DNA of 64,000 bases from CAVQTK01 sp963716455. Its GTDB lineage: Bacteria; Pseudomonadota; Gammaproteobacteria; Coxiellales; Coxiellaceae. The stretch's first letter is position 1. Every line of letters starts with the position of its first letter. Shown one piece after another: positions 52,530-62,600 of this stretch. The stretch is from contig CAVQTK010000003.1 of the NCBI GenBank assembly GCA_963716455.1, positions 1 to 64,000 of the forward strand, written 5' to 3'. The notes under the pieces are model-generated. The model saw only the letters and a program-made list of their open reading frames with translations, did no database searches and was not told the origin of the DNA. The position numbers and the translations under genes were made by a program.

Positions 52530-53204
52530 TTACCCTCTAATTTGAGCCGATAGCCACTTACCAATATCAATAATTTCATCTGGACAAATTTGATGGCCTA
52601 TCGAATACCAATGCCATGCTAGTTTGTATCCAGCTTGTTGTAGTAAGTCACGGGTCTTTTCTGCTAGAAAAAAAGGTACCACAATATCTTGTTTGCCATG
52701 ACCCAACCAGATAGAAATTTTTCGATTTTCTTCTTTAGCTTCCCTATTCAAATGCTGAGCAAGTGGCAAATAGGTGGATAAAGCTAAAATACCCCCCAGC
52801 GGTGAGGGATAGCGTAAACCGGTATATAAGGCTACTGCACCTCCTTGCGAAAACCCTGCTAAAAAGATTTTGTTAGAGGGAATTCCAATCTGCTGCTGTT
52901 GTTGAATTAACCCCTCGATTGCTTTCTGGCTACTTTTTAGGCCATCTTCATCTTCCTTACTCAAATCTCCGAGGCGGTATATATCATACCAAGCCCGCAT
53001 AATAATCCCATTATTGATAGTTACGGGGAGTAGAGGCGCGTGAGGAAAAATAAAACGTAAGCCTATATTTGCTGGAAGTTGTAATTGTGGCACGATATTG
53101 GCAAAATCATAACCATCAGCACCTAAGCCATGTAACCAAATAATAGCGGCTGTAATGGGGGAGCCGGTTTCGGTAACGATGGTTTCTAATGCGGGTGTAT
53201 TCAT
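52530..53204 (-). CDS. Carboxylesterase/phospholipase (alpha/beta hydrolase_2)
   Basis: About 224 residues from the ATG at 53204 (MNTPALETIV), which gives the family N terminus; a longer start at 53246 would overlap lptM. Seen: AIIWLHGLGADGYDF, FPHAPLLPVTINNG, nucleophile LAGFSQGGAVALYTG, Asp in LGHGKQDIVVPFFLAEK and His in WYSIGHQICPDEI. This is the EstB/acyl-protein-thioesterase group, acting on short-chain or lysophospholipid esters. Confidence 0.88.
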   Translation of the reverse strand: MNTPALETIVTETGSPITAAIIWLHGLGADGYDFANIVPQLQLPANIGLRFIFPHAPLLPVTINNGIIMRAWYDIYRLGDLSKEDEDGLKSSQKAIEGLIQQQQQIGIPSNKIFLAGFSQGGAVALYTGLRYPSPLGGILALSTYLPLAQHLNREAKEENRKISIWLGHGKQDIVVPFFLAEKTRDLLQQAGYKLAWHWYSIGHQICPDEIIDIGKWLSAQIRG

Positions 53205-53232
53205 TAAATAAGTCCAGTCAGGGGGAAAACAC

Positions 53233-53376
53233 GTGAAGCATATCATAAAAATAATTGGTATGATGCTACTAGCATTTACCCTTCTTCAGCAAGGATGTGG
53301 CCAAAAAGGTTCATTATTCTTGCCAGACAATCCTACTGATTCTGCTTCACCAGGTGCTGACAATTATGGGGCTTAA
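53233..53376 (+). CDS. lptM: LptM (YifL)-like small lipoprotein
   Basis: 47 codons from GTG at 53233 with AGGGGG upstream. The product has a hydrophobic signal (KIIGMMLLAFTLLQQGC) and then CGQKGSLFLPD, matching the LptM/YifL core (CGLKGPLYFP in E. coli). In E. coli LptM helps LptD mature in the outer membrane. Its position directly before dapF is conserved. The stop overlaps the dapF start by 11 bases. The lipobox (LQQGC) is unusual. Confidence 0.82.
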   Translation: MKHIIKIIGMMLLAFTLLQQGCGQKGSLFLPDNPTDSASPGADNYGA

Positions 53377-54166
53377 ATTTACTAAGATGCATGGTTTAGG
53401 CAATGATTTCATGATAATAAACGCCACCGTTGAAGAGTTTAATCTATCATCTCAGCAAATCCAAAGGTTAGCGGATCGTCATCGAGGGGTAGGATTTGAT
53501 CAACTATTAATAATTGCTTCAACATCTTCGCCTCAAGCCGATTTTATTTATCGTATATTTAATAGTGATGGTTCGGAAGCAGAGCAATGTGGTAATGGTG
53601 CACGCTGTGTTGCGCGTTTTATTCATGCGGAAAACCTAAGCAGTAATCAGGAGTTACGTTTATTAACGGGTAAAAAAATTACTCGGGTTTATTTAGCAGA
53701 AGAAAATGAAGTAATAGTGGAGATGGATGAACCTCAATTTGCATTTGGACCGATTCCTTACACCCTGATTATTAATAATGAATCTGTAACTTTTACTGTG
53801 GTTAATGTGGGGAATCCCCATGCTGTCATTCAAGTGAGTGATGTGAGTCAAGCCCAAGTAGAAAAAATAGGAACTATTTTGGCTAAACATCCTAATTTTC
53901 CTCAAGGTACAAATGTGGGATTCATGCAAATAATAAATGGCGATCAGATCAGTCTACGGGTCTTTGAGCGAGGTGTAGGGGAAACCTTGGCTTGTGGCAG
54001 TGGTGCTTGTGCTGCTGTAGCAGTGGGTCGCTTACAAGGTTTATTGGATGAGCAAGTAAAAGTGACTCAAGTTGGAGGCGATTTTCTTGTCCAATGGCAA
54101 GGGTTGGGGTCAACTCTTAAAATGAAAGGGCCCGCTGAGTTTGTCTACAAAGGCGAAATCAGTTGA
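53366..54166 (+). CDS. dapF: Diaminopimelate epimerase
   Basis: 266 residues from the ATG at 53366 (MGLKFTKMHGLGNDF), the true family start; the longer frame from 53297 only reads through lptM. Seen: the catalytic Cys in EQCGNGARCVARF and in LACGSGACAAVAVG, DRHRGVGFDQLL, and VNVGNPHAVI. It interconverts LL- and meso-diaminopimelate for lysine and peptidoglycan. It is coupled to lptM by overlap. Confidence 0.96.
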   Translation: MGLKFTKMHGLGNDFMIINATVEEFNLSSQQIQRLADRHRGVGFDQLLIIASTSSPQADFIYRIFNSDGSEAEQCGNGARCVARFIHAENLSSNQELRLLTGKKITRVYLAEENEVIVEMDEPQFAFGPIPYTLIINNESVTFTVVNVGNPHAVIQVSDVSQAQVEKIGTILAKHPNFPQGTNVGFMQIINGDQISLRVFERGVGETLACGSGACAAVAVGRLQGLLDEQVKVTQVGGDFLVQWQGLGSTLKMKGPAEFVYKGEIS

Positions 54167-54234
54167 GCAGAGAAATAGGTTAAGATACAATATGCGGTCT
54201 TTTTACTACAAAGACTCGCAATGGAGGAGTAATC

Positions 54235-54708
54235 ATGGCTAATCGTCAAAATACCAATCAAAAAACTCAACAACCTGATCCTGGTTTTTGGGGTCTAGAG
54301 CCCTATGAAATCGGTAAGGAAGAAGAATACATGAATAGCAAACAAAGGGTTCACTTTGCCAATATCTTAGCTCGTTGGAAGCAGCAGTTGATGGAAGAGG
54401 CTGACACCACCGTTTTTCATATGAAAGAGGGGGCGGCAGTATATCCGGACCCTATAGACCGAGCGAGTCAAGAAGAAGGTTTTAATTTAGAATTACGCAC
54501 TCGTGATCGTGAAAGAAAATTACTCAAAAAAATTGAGCAAGCAATGGATATGATTGATAAAGGAGAATACGGTTATTGTGAAGATTGTGGAGCAGAAATC
54601 GGTATTCGTCGTCTAGAAGCTCGGCCTACTGCTGTCAAATGCATTGATTGCAAAACATTTGAAGAAATTAAGGAAAGACAGAGTGGTGAAGGATCATCCG
54701 AAGGATAG
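54235..54708 (+). CDS. dksA: RNA polymerase-binding transcription factor DksA
   Basis: 157 residues. A coiled-coil region includes the tip segment (PIDRASQEEGFNLELRTRDR with conserved DxxDxA-like residues). The C-terminal zinc finger is CEDCGAEIGIRRLEARP then VKCIDCK, four Cys. It binds the RNA polymerase secondary channel with ppGpp in the stringent response. ATGGAGGAG-like site before the ATG. Its 3' end overlaps folB by 26 bases. Confidence 0.95.
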   Translation: MANRQNTNQKTQQPDPGFWGLEPYEIGKEEEYMNSKQRVHFANILARWKQQLMEEADTTVFHMKEGAAVYPDPIDRASQEEGFNLELRTRDRERKLLKKIEQAMDMIDKGEYGYCEDCGAEIGIRRLEARPTAVKCIDCKTFEEIKERQSGEGSSEG

Positions 54709-55057
54709 GCTTCTTATTCAGCAATTAGCTGTAAATACTATTATCGGTATCTATCCTCATGAGAGAGAAACTTCACAATGTGTTTTTCTAGATTTAGAAA
54801 TAGCCATCGATGCCAAGGGTTCTGCACTGACGGATAGTATTACATCTGCTATTGATTATGCTGCCATTTGTCACTACTTACGTGAATATATCCCTACAAC
54901 AAGTTTTAATTTGCTAGAAACTTTTGCCATTCATATCGGTGATAAAGTACTTGAGAAATTTTCTCTTAGTTGGCTACGACTTACTGTCACTAAAAAACCC
55001 TATGATTTACCAGAGATAGGTGGTATTAAAGTGACAGTGGAGCGCGGTAAAGAGTGA
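54683..55057 (+). CDS. folB: Dihydroneopterin aldolase
   Basis: About 124 residues from GTG at 54683 (an adjacent GTG at 54686 is equally possible), with AGGAAAG upstream. The upstream ATG at 54644 would add a basic, non-homologous leader. Seen: RLLIQQLAVNTIIGIYPHER, AIDYAAICHYLREYI, NLLETFAIHIGDKVLEKF and VTKKPYDLP. It forms 6-hydroxymethyl-dihydropterin for folate. The C terminus overlaps no gene; the next gene converges. Confidence 0.9.
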   Translation: MVKDHPKDRLLIQQLAVNTIIGIYPHERETSQCVFLDLEIAIDAKGSALTDSITSAIDYAAICHYLREYIPTTSFNLLETFAIHIGDKVLEKFSLSWLRLTVTKKPYDLPEIGGIKVTVERGKE

Positions 55058-55079
55058 TTACGCAGTGAGTTATTACGAA

Positions 55080-55829
55080 CTATTGTCGCAAAGATCGCCC
55101 ACAATCTACATTTATAATTTGTCCCGTAATAGAATTTTGTTGAATTAAGAAGAGGACTGCTTGGGCAATATCTTGTGGAGAAGCAAAGCGCTTTAAGGCA
55201 GTGGCTTCAATTAATTTTGCTGTTAAATTTGCATTAGAAGCTGTGACTGGAGATAACAGAGTAGCGCCTGGCGCCACTGCATTGACGCGAATATTTGGAG
55301 CCAATTCTCGAGCTAATGCTTGAGTTAACATGATTAAACCGGCTTTAGCTATTGAATAAACGGGGTAACCCTTTAATGGCCGCTGACCATGGATATCGGC
55401 AATGTTGATTATAACGCCTTGATGAGCAGACAAATGCGGTGCTGCCAATTGAGAGAGGAAATAGGGAGCTTTTAAATTACTATTAATTATGCGCTCCCAA
55501 TCTGATTCTGTGGTCTGACCACAAAGTGTAGAGAAAAAGGTAGAAGCATTATTAATTAAAACATCTAATCGTCCCCAAAATTTTTGAGCGGCCTCGATTA
55601 AAGGTCCCAATTCTGAAAAATTATCTAAGTCTGCTGCAACCGTTATTGCTGAATGGGGTTGGCGAATATTTAGAGAATTTGCCAAAACTAGGGCTTCTTG
55701 TTGGGATTGACGATAGTGAATCACCACCCGGTATCCAGCTTGATGAAGGTTTTCAGCTATTACAGCTCCAATGCGGCGACCGCTACCCGTAATCAATGCA
55801 ACAGGATGGGGGGTGTGGGAAAACGTCAA
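55080..55829 (-). CDS. Pteridine reductase-like SDR
   Basis: 249 residues. The cofactor motif TGSGRRIGAVIAENLHQAGY carries the TGxxRRIG form typical of pteridine reductases (PTR1/FolM), followed by NNASTFF, IINIADIHGQRPLKGYPVYS, YSIAKAGL and a C-terminal GQIINVDCGRSLRQ. It probably reduces dihydro-pterins or dihydrofolate with NADPH. It sits among folB and a PTPS homologue, supporting a pterin role. Confidence 0.85.
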   Translation of the reverse strand: MTFSHTPHPVALITGSGRRIGAVIAENLHQAGYRVVIHYRQSQQEALVLANSLNIRQPHSAITVAADLDNFSELGPLIEAAQKFWGRLDVLINNASTFFSTLCGQTTESDWERIINSNLKAPYFLSQLAAPHLSAHQGVIINIADIHGQRPLKGYPVYSIAKAGLIMLTQALARELAPNIRVNAVAPGATLLSPVTASNANLTAKLIEATALKRFASPQDIAQAVLFLIQQNSITGQIINVDCGRSLRQ

Positions 55830-55869
55830 TGTGTTATAATCTCCCTGTTAAATATAAGAGTAAATTACC

Positions 55870-57042
55870 GTGATAAATCTTAAGCCATCATCATATCACT
55901 TACCGAATCCAGATAGCGAGGCTCAATATTTGAGCCAGCAATTACAAGCTAGTATCTTTTCTGAAATTGCTGAGCAAGGTCGATTAACCTTTGCTCGCTA
56001 TATGGAACTTGTTTTGTACGCTCCTAACCTAGGTTATTATTGCTCAGGAACACAAAAGTTTGGTGAGCAGGGAGATTTTATAACTGCTCCTGAGTTGTCG
56101 CCATTATTTTCCCAATGCATTGCTCGGCAATGTCAGCAAATTTTACTTGATATAAATGGTGGCGATATTGTCGAATTTGGTGCGGGATCTGGAATTATGG
56201 CCAGCACTATTTTGCAATATTTAGCTGAGCAAGATGCCTTGCCATCGCATTATTATGTAGTGGAATTAAGTGCTGAATTACGTAGTCGACAACAAATTTT
56301 ATTGCAGTCGCACATTCCAACTTTATTTTCACGAGTGGTTTGGTTAGATCGTTTACCTGATAATCCCTTACGCGGAGTGATTTTGGCTAATGAAGTACTT
56401 GATGCCATGCCTGTCCATCGATTTGGATTTTATGATGGCATACAGGAATATTATGTCGCCAGTAAAAACCAGCAATTAATATGGCAGCTAGATGTTCCGC
56501 AGAACGAATTGTTACGAGAACAGATTAAACAGTTAGAAATTAATTTCCCCAATGGATACAGCAGTGAAATTAACTTATTAGCAAAACCGTGGCTAACCAG
56601 TCTTGCCGCAATAATTGAGCAAGGGTTAATTCTATTGACTGATTATGGAATGACCCAACGTGAATTTTATCATTGGGATCGCAGTTGCGGCACCCTTATG
56701 TGTCATTACCGGCATCGAGCTCATCCAAATCCTTTTTGGTGGCCTGGTCTGCAAGATATTACCTCTCAGGTAGATTTTTCTGCAATTGCAGAAGCGGCTA
56801 TAGAATGTGATTTAAATGTAGAGGGCTTTACACATCAAGCCGCTTTTTTATTAAATTGTGGCATTGTAGAACTGATGGATGCAGTAAAAGATCCCATGTT
56901 AAGATTTGCTAGAGAACAACAAGTTAAGCGATTGGTTTTACCGGGGCAAATGGGCGAACCTTTTAAAGCTATGGCATTAACAAAAAATTACTCAGCATCT
57001 TTACTGGGTTTTAGTACAATGAATCAGATAGAGAGATTATAA
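55870..57042 (+). CDS. SAM-dependent methyltransferase, MidA/NDUFAF7 family (DUF185)
   Basis: 390 residues from GTG at 55870. The signature reads GRLTFARYMELVLYAPNLGY then FGEQGDFITAPELSPLFSQC; the SAM motif is VEFGAGSGIMASTI; and ILANEVLDAMPVHRF is conserved. The mitochondrial homologue dimethylates an arginine of complex I subunit NDUFS2; the bacterial substrate is not settled. The stop overlaps the next start (TAATG). Confidence 0.9.
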   Translation: MINLKPSSYHLPNPDSEAQYLSQQLQASIFSEIAEQGRLTFARYMELVLYAPNLGYYCSGTQKFGEQGDFITAPELSPLFSQCIARQCQQILLDINGGDIVEFGAGSGIMASTILQYLAEQDALPSHYYVVELSAELRSRQQILLQSHIPTLFSRVVWLDRLPDNPLRGVILANEVLDAMPVHRFGFYDGIQEYYVASKNQQLIWQLDVPQNELLREQIKQLEINFPNGYSSEINLLAKPWLTSLAAIIEQGLILLTDYGMTQREFYHWDRSCGTLMCHYRHRAHPNPFWWPGLQDITSQVDFSAIAEAAIECDLNVEGFTHQAAFLLNCGIVELMDAVKDPMLRFAREQQVKRLVLPGQMGEPFKAMALTKNYSASLLGFSTMNQIERL

Positions 57043-57557
57043 TGAATAAGTTGGCTACTTTAGAATTTTATGGAGGTAATTTAAGTTTCTCAGCAGGCCA
57101 TTTTACTATTTTTTCCTCAATTCAACGCGAGTTTCTGCACGGTCATAATTATCGTCTAGAGGCCTGCGTAACTGCACCGCTCAATGAGCCAGGAATAACT
57201 TTTGACTATGGAATTTTTCGGCAAAAATTAGCTCAACTGTGCCGTCAATTACACTCTCGATTTTTGCTACCGCAAATCTCTCCCTATTTAACGATACAAG
57301 ATATAGGTGATCACTATCAGGTAACCTTTAATCACCAATATATGTTGCTTTTAAAGCAGGATGTGGTGTTACTACCTTTAAGTAATATTACCTTAGAAGA
57401 ATTATCAGCTTGGTTTATTAACCAATTGCAACAGGACCAAGAATTTATTCGCCAATATGATATTCAGAAAATAGATATAAAAGTATTTAACGGATTAGAA
57501 CACAGCAGTATGAGAAGTTGGTTAGTTTCGGATAAGATGATCACGGATTGCTGCTAA
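57042..57557 (+). CDS. 6-pyruvoyl-tetrahydropterin synthase/QueD family protein
   Basis: 171 residues. Zinc-binding His pattern: FSAGHFTIF then REFLHGHNYRLEA; catalytic region FDYGIFRQKL and the Glu/His near VFNGLEHSSMRSW. It either makes 6-carboxy-tetrahydropterin for queuosine or acts in pterin salvage. It is longer than QueD (about 120) because of an insert near residues 85-120. It is translationally coupled to the midA-like gene and overlaps cca tail to tail by 36 bases. Confidence 0.85.
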   Translation: MNKLATLEFYGGNLSFSAGHFTIFSSIQREFLHGHNYRLEACVTAPLNEPGITFDYGIFRQKLAQLCRQLHSRFLLPQISPYLTIQDIGDHYQVTFNHQYMLLLKQDVVLLPLSNITLEELSAWFINQLQQDQEFIRQYDIQKIDIKVFNGLEHSSMRSWLVSDKMITDCC

Positions 57558-58622
57558 CTGCATTTGCTCCACTGCTGCAGAAAAAGCCAAGCTAGTTAAT
57601 TTTTGAGTTTGTAAGGATTTTATATTTATGTTTTTTATTGCTTGGGCACAGGCTAGTAGCAATTTACTGGCAATAGAATTGCTGAACAAAGTAGAGGCTT
57701 CACATGCAAGTAAAAAGTTTTGAAATCTTTCTGGCCGCCGTCGTGCATCTACTGCTTTCAATAAATCTAGAATCTCTTCGGAGCTAGTTAGGTAAGGAGA
57801 AAGCTGCCGATAGGTTGAATGCCAGCGCAGTGTCAATAAAGCTAATTCCGTATAGTCTCGGGGAATGGGATAGCGTTGACATAGAGATTCTAAAGTAACT
57901 GCTTCAAGATTATGTAATATACTTGCAAAACGAACGGTTGGTTCTGGAGTGAGTTGTATAGCTTCTTGAAGGGCGGTAAAAGCCATTTCTGAAAATCTAA
58001 TTTCAGGGAACAAAATTGGTAAAGCATGCGCTTCATGCAGCACCAGAAAAAAACGTTGGGGCATGTTGGTTTCTAAAGCGCGCCGAAATTCTTGCCAGAC
58101 TCGTTCGGATACTAATGCATTAACTTCACCATTTTTTACCATAATTTGCATTAATTGGTAGGTGCTTGGGTAAATAGTAAAATCAGGAAATTTTGCCGCA
58201 AACCGAGCCACACGTAAAATTCGCACAGGATCTTCTTGAAAAGCTTCAGATACGTGGCGAAGAACTCGATTTTGAATATCTATCTGGCCATTATAGGGGT
58301 CAATGAGCTCTCCCGTTTCCGATTGTGCGATAGCATTAATGGTTAAGTCTCGCCGTTTTAAATCTGCTATTAGACTCACATCAGGAGCACTATAAAAAGT
58401 AAAACCTTTATAACCTCTACCTACTTTACGTTCTGTTCTTGCTAATGCATATTCTTCATGTGTCTGAGGATGAAGAAACACAGGGAAATCCTTGCCAACA
58501 GGTTGAAAACCCCGTGCAAGCATTTCTTGAGGGGTTGCGCCTACCACTACCCAATCTCGCTCTGTCACGGGTATGCCCATTAATTTATCCCGTACAGCTC
58601 CACCTACTAAATAGGTTTCCAA
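57522..58622 (-). CDS. cca: CCA tRNA nucleotidyltransferase
   Basis: 366 residues from TTG at 58622. Nucleotidyltransferase head: TYLVGGAVRDKLMGIPVTER, DWVVVG, then EEYALARTERKVG, LKRRDLTINAIA and the neck/body EDPVRILRVARFAAKF. The E. coli catalytic pair Asp21/Asp23 appears as Glu21/Asp23. No C-terminal HD phosphohydrolase domain is visible, so it should only add and repair CCA ends. tRNA-Met here lacks an encoded CCA, so the enzyme must be needed. Confidence 0.93.
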   Translation of the reverse strand: METYLVGGAVRDKLMGIPVTERDWVVVGATPQEMLARGFQPVGKDFPVFLHPQTHEEYALARTERKVGRGYKGFTFYSAPDVSLIADLKRRDLTINAIAQSETGELIDPYNGQIDIQNRVLRHVSEAFQEDPVRILRVARFAAKFPDFTIYPSTYQLMQIMVKNGEVNALVSERVWQEFRRALETNMPQRFFLVLHEAHALPILFPEIRFSEMAFTALQEAIQLTPEPTVRFASILHNLEAVTLESLCQRYPIPRDYTELALLTLRWHSTYRQLSPYLTSSEEILDLLKAVDARRRPERFQNFLLACEASTLFSNSIASKLLLACAQAIKNINIKSLQTQKLTSLAFSAAVEQMQLAAIRDHLIRN

Positions 58623-58671
58623 ATCATCTACCTCTGAGTTAGTTGTGAAAGTTCTATGAATTATAACAAAA

Positions 58672-58697
58672 GATTAGGTTTTACAAGAAGTCTATTG
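58672..58697. repeat. Family A repeat, terminal arm only
   Basis: GATTAGGTTTTACAAGAAGT then CTATTG in the cca-psd gap matches the right arm of the full copies (GGTTTTGCAAGAAGTCTA). Confidence 0.7.
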
Positions 58698-58736
58698 TAG
58701 TAAACAGCAATAGTCCACTGTGATATACTTGACCGC

Positions 58737-59549
58737 ATGTGGTTTCTTATCTTACAAAAATGGCTCCCTAAACATGTTCTTACCCGTTTCTTGGGGGTAA
58801 TTGCCAAATATCGTGGTACTTTTTTCAAGAATTGGATAATTCGTTTATTTGTAAATTATTATGGGGTTAACTTACAAGAATCATTAATTACTGATATAAA
58901 TCAGTTTAAGTCTTTTAATGATTTTTTTATTCGTCAATTGCGCTCAGATTCTCGTCCTCAAGTAAAAGATCCAGATGCGATTCTTAGCCCAGCAGATGGA
59001 GTAATTAGTGAATTTGGAAAAATTGCAGCAGGCCGTTTATTACAAGCAAAGGGTGTGTATTATGATGTTTTAAGTTTATTAGGTGGTGATCAGAAATCAG
59101 AAAGCTTCATAGACGGAGATTTTATTACCATTTACTTGGCTCCCAAAGATTATCATCGAGTACATATGCCTGTTAAAGGCCAATTAAAAAAAATGACCTA
59201 CATCCCTGGACAATTGTTTTCAGTGAACCCTCAAGCAGTTAACGGAATTCCGCAGCTTTTTTCGCGAAATGAACGCGTGGTTTGCCATTTTGATACCAAG
59301 TTAGGGCCAATGGTTTTAATTTTTGTGGGAGCCATGTTGGTGGGTAGTGTAGTCACTTCATGGCAAGGGCAGGTAATGCCAATGTGTCCTCGTTCTCCTT
59401 ATAGCTTAAACTATCAAAACCCTACTGTATTGTTGCAACGAGGTGAAGAGGCGGGTTATTTCCAATGGGGTTCAACAGTGATTATTTTGTTTAGCCCTAC
59501 TGCTAATATTCAATGGGTGGATTTAAGCCCCAAAAGCCTCTTCAAGTAG
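58737..59549 (+). CDS. psd: Phosphatidylserine decarboxylase proenzyme
   Basis: 270 residues. Seen: FNDFFIRQLRSDSRP, SPADGVISEFGKI, the conserved APKDYHRVHMPVKG with catalytic His, and FVGAMLVGSV. Self-cleavage to the pyruvoyl enzyme occurs at the GST motif, here FQWGSTVIIL, where the usual LGST Leu is Trp. It converts phosphatidylserine to phosphatidylethanolamine at the inner membrane. The N terminus is a little shorter than in E. coli. Confidence 0.93.
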   Translation: MWFLILQKWLPKHVLTRFLGVIAKYRGTFFKNWIIRLFVNYYGVNLQESLITDINQFKSFNDFFIRQLRSDSRPQVKDPDAILSPADGVISEFGKIAAGRLLQAKGVYYDVLSLLGGDQKSESFIDGDFITIYLAPKDYHRVHMPVKGQLKKMTYIPGQLFSVNPQAVNGIPQLFSRNERVVCHFDTKLGPMVLIFVGAMLVGSVVTSWQGQVMPMCPRSPYSLNYQNPTVLLQRGEEAGYFQWGSTVIILFSPTANIQWVDLSPKSLFK

Positions 59550-59588
59550 GTGAAATAATTGCGAAACATCATCTTGCAAATAAAATAA

Positions 59589-59616
59589 TTGACACGGGTA
59601 GCCCATCTGCTATCAT
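59589..59616 (+). promoter_or_regulatory. Sigma-70 promoter for the autotransporter gene
   Basis: A consensus TTGACA (59589-59594) and TATCAT (59611-59616) with 16-base spacing, 75 bases before the ATG at 59691. A strong AAGGAGA binding site follows at about 59679-59686. Confidence 0.7.
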
Positions 59617-59690
59617 CGGCGCGGATTCGTTCTAATAAGCTGCCCATTTTGCAATGGATTCGCAAATTTTCGTTTGACAAGGAGAACTAA

Positions 59691-62600
59691 ATGTCATCCC
59701 CCATCATTACTTCTTCCAATAATTCTATTTCATCAAAAAATAACTCTAAAAAACTGTTGAAGCATGCCATTTTATTTAGCACTTGTAGTATGACTTTTTG
59801 TAGTCTTACCCAAGCAGGAGGACCGGAAATTATTCCTGTCCAAGCAACTGCTGGATTTTTTCCGCTAGCACCGGGTTTAACATTAGGAGGTTATGTAGGA
59901 AATGGATCTATAGGTTGGGGTGATGCTTTATTTCCCATTTATGGATCTCCTAATCGCTTTTTCTTAGCAGATGTTCGTGGTCAATACCATACGGGTGATC
60001 ATTACGGAGCAAGTGGAGGTCTTGGCTATAGATGGCTAACTGAAAAAATGGGTATTTTGGGTGGTTATGTATTTGGAGACTATAACCCAGGTCGTGACTC
60101 TTCTAATCCATTTTGGTTTGTAAGTCCAGGAATAGAATGGTTAGGAAGCACACTTGACTTTAGCGCCAACTTATATGTACCTGTAAGTTCACAACGGCAA
60201 AATACCGGCATTGAGTGGACAGATGCAAGCATTTTTAACAATAAGTTTTTCTTTGGACATACCGAGTTTAGTCAACATGACCGACTATTTGTTTCTACCG
60301 GTTTAGGTGGAGATGCTGAATTAGGTTATCGAATTCCCTTTTACTACGCCCCAGAAATTTTTGTAGGTGGTTATTATTTTAGTCCAAAAGATAATAAGTC
60401 GGTTTCAGGGGCAACAGTTCGTGTGGAAATGCCGTTAGGCTCGAGAGTTGCATTAACTCTAAGTGAAGCCTATGACAGCAGATCACATAGTATTTTCAGA
60501 GCTGGATTGAATTTTTCCATGGGTGCACGTTACACCAAATGGGATACCCAAAATGATTTAGCTGCACGTATGTTAGATCCTATTCATCGGAATTTAATCG
60601 CAGTAGCGGGTAGTGTAGTAGGTCCTAATCAGCCTATTGTTGAAGGAGTAGAAGAGAATAGTGTAACCGTAGTTGAACAGGATGATATTTGGTTTTTTGA
60701 TGCAGAGAATGGGATTCCTTTCGATCCTGCTCTTGGTAATGCAAACTGTACTTTTAACCATCCTTGTGCAGGCGAATCTTTTAATCAAAAGAATGTAAAT
60801 ACAATTGACAACTTGGATTCGGACGCTTCATTCTTTTTTACCCCAGGTGTCTATAACTTAAATAATCAAGAACCCGAGTCCGAAAAAAGTCAATCTTTAG
60901 TAGAGCTTTCTAAGAATCAATTAGCTATCAATCAAGGCCAATCCTTATGGGGACGTACACCCGATTATTTTAGACCCGCTAATAGCGACTTTCGGCCTCT
61001 CTTTGTTGGTGGATTCGAATTGCATGGTGAAAATTCGCTTAATCAATTAAATGTTACGGGTCATGGGACGGATTTAAATCGAGGTATTGAAGCACATCAA
61101 GCAAACCACATCCGCCTACATGATGTTGGTGTCAGCGACTATTTAGGTAGAAATGGGGAGTCTGCAGGCAAGCCAGGAGAAAATGCAGTAGGTATTACTA
61201 TTAGCGATGCTTCAAACATATCTTTACATAACATTGTGGTAGAAAATATTACCGGAGGAAACGGTCATAAAGGAGTTGAAGAGCTACCAGTAAATTTAGA
61301 CGATACTCTTATAAATGCCAGTAAAGGTGGAAATGGAGGCAATGCCTCAGGTATTGAATTACAAAATGTAAATAATGTTGATCTTAATAATATCGCTATT
61401 TTCCATATTAAAGGAGGTAACGGAGGAGATGGAGCTGAAGTTGCTGTTATGCCTGTAACTCTTTCAGCCACATCCGATGAAAGTACGGGTGGTTCAGGTG
61501 GAAAATCTATCGGTCTTAATATTTCTCAAGGAGAAGATATATTTGCCTCGGGCTTAGCAATTTTTGATCTGCATGCTGGGAATGGCGGGGCGGGCGGAGT
61601 AGCTCTTAGAGAAAGATTATTAAATACAGGTCGTAGTGGTGTGGAAGGTGGAGCTGGAGGAGAAGTAGTCGGTGTCAATTTATTAGATAGTGAAGAAGCA
61701 TCCTTTTTTGATCTTAACATATACGATCTCCATGGTGGTCATGGAGGCAAAGGCGGAGATGGAGAAGCGGGTAGAAGCGAAAATACTTCCGAGAGCAGTT
61801 GATGATTTGAGGGATGAAAACCATAGCGCCTTAGTTGAAGCAGGTAATGGCGGTAATGCCGGTAATGGTGGTGCAGGTGGTGAAGTGTTTGGTTTTAAAG
61901 TGGCAAACAGTGAAGATGTAGTAGCTAACCGGGTGGTAATAAATGCTTTACAAGGTGGTAATGGTGGTGCAGGTGGTAATGGCGGCAAGGGTGGAGATGC
62001 CAATGCGGATCATCAAAGTATGGAAATGTCTCAGGATGATATAACCGGAATAGCTGGAGAAGCTGGTAAAGCAGGGGCAGGAGGTGACGGTGGTCGAGCA
62101 GGCAAGGGAGGCAATGTCGCAGGCCTTGCTTTATTTGATAGTGAGGATATCAGAGCTAGAAACTTTTTCATCAGTGCACTCCAAGGAGGAGATGCTGGCA
62201 ATGCGGGCCAGGGTGGAAAGGGTGGCAGTGCAAATGCTACCAATAATGTTGGTTATTTAGAATGGATTGGCCGGACTGGTCGTGAATATAGAGGGGTTGC
62301 TGGCGCAGGTGGAATAGGCGGCCTAGGCGGTAATGGTGGGGAAGGTGGATTTGGTGGTGAGGTAAATGGCCTAGAGGCGATCAATTCCAGCCTGATAGCA
62401 GATCATTTTTTAATTACTGCTCTTGAAGGAGGTAATGGTGGCCTCGGGGGCAAGGGTGGTAACGGCGGTGATGCTTTAGCCGATAATAATAGAATTCGTT
62501 TTTCAGATAGGGATAGGGCTAATAATTCTTCTGTTACTTATCAAGGAATTAGTTGGTATAGGCGGTACAGGTGGTATCGGTGGAACAGGTGGTAATGGTG

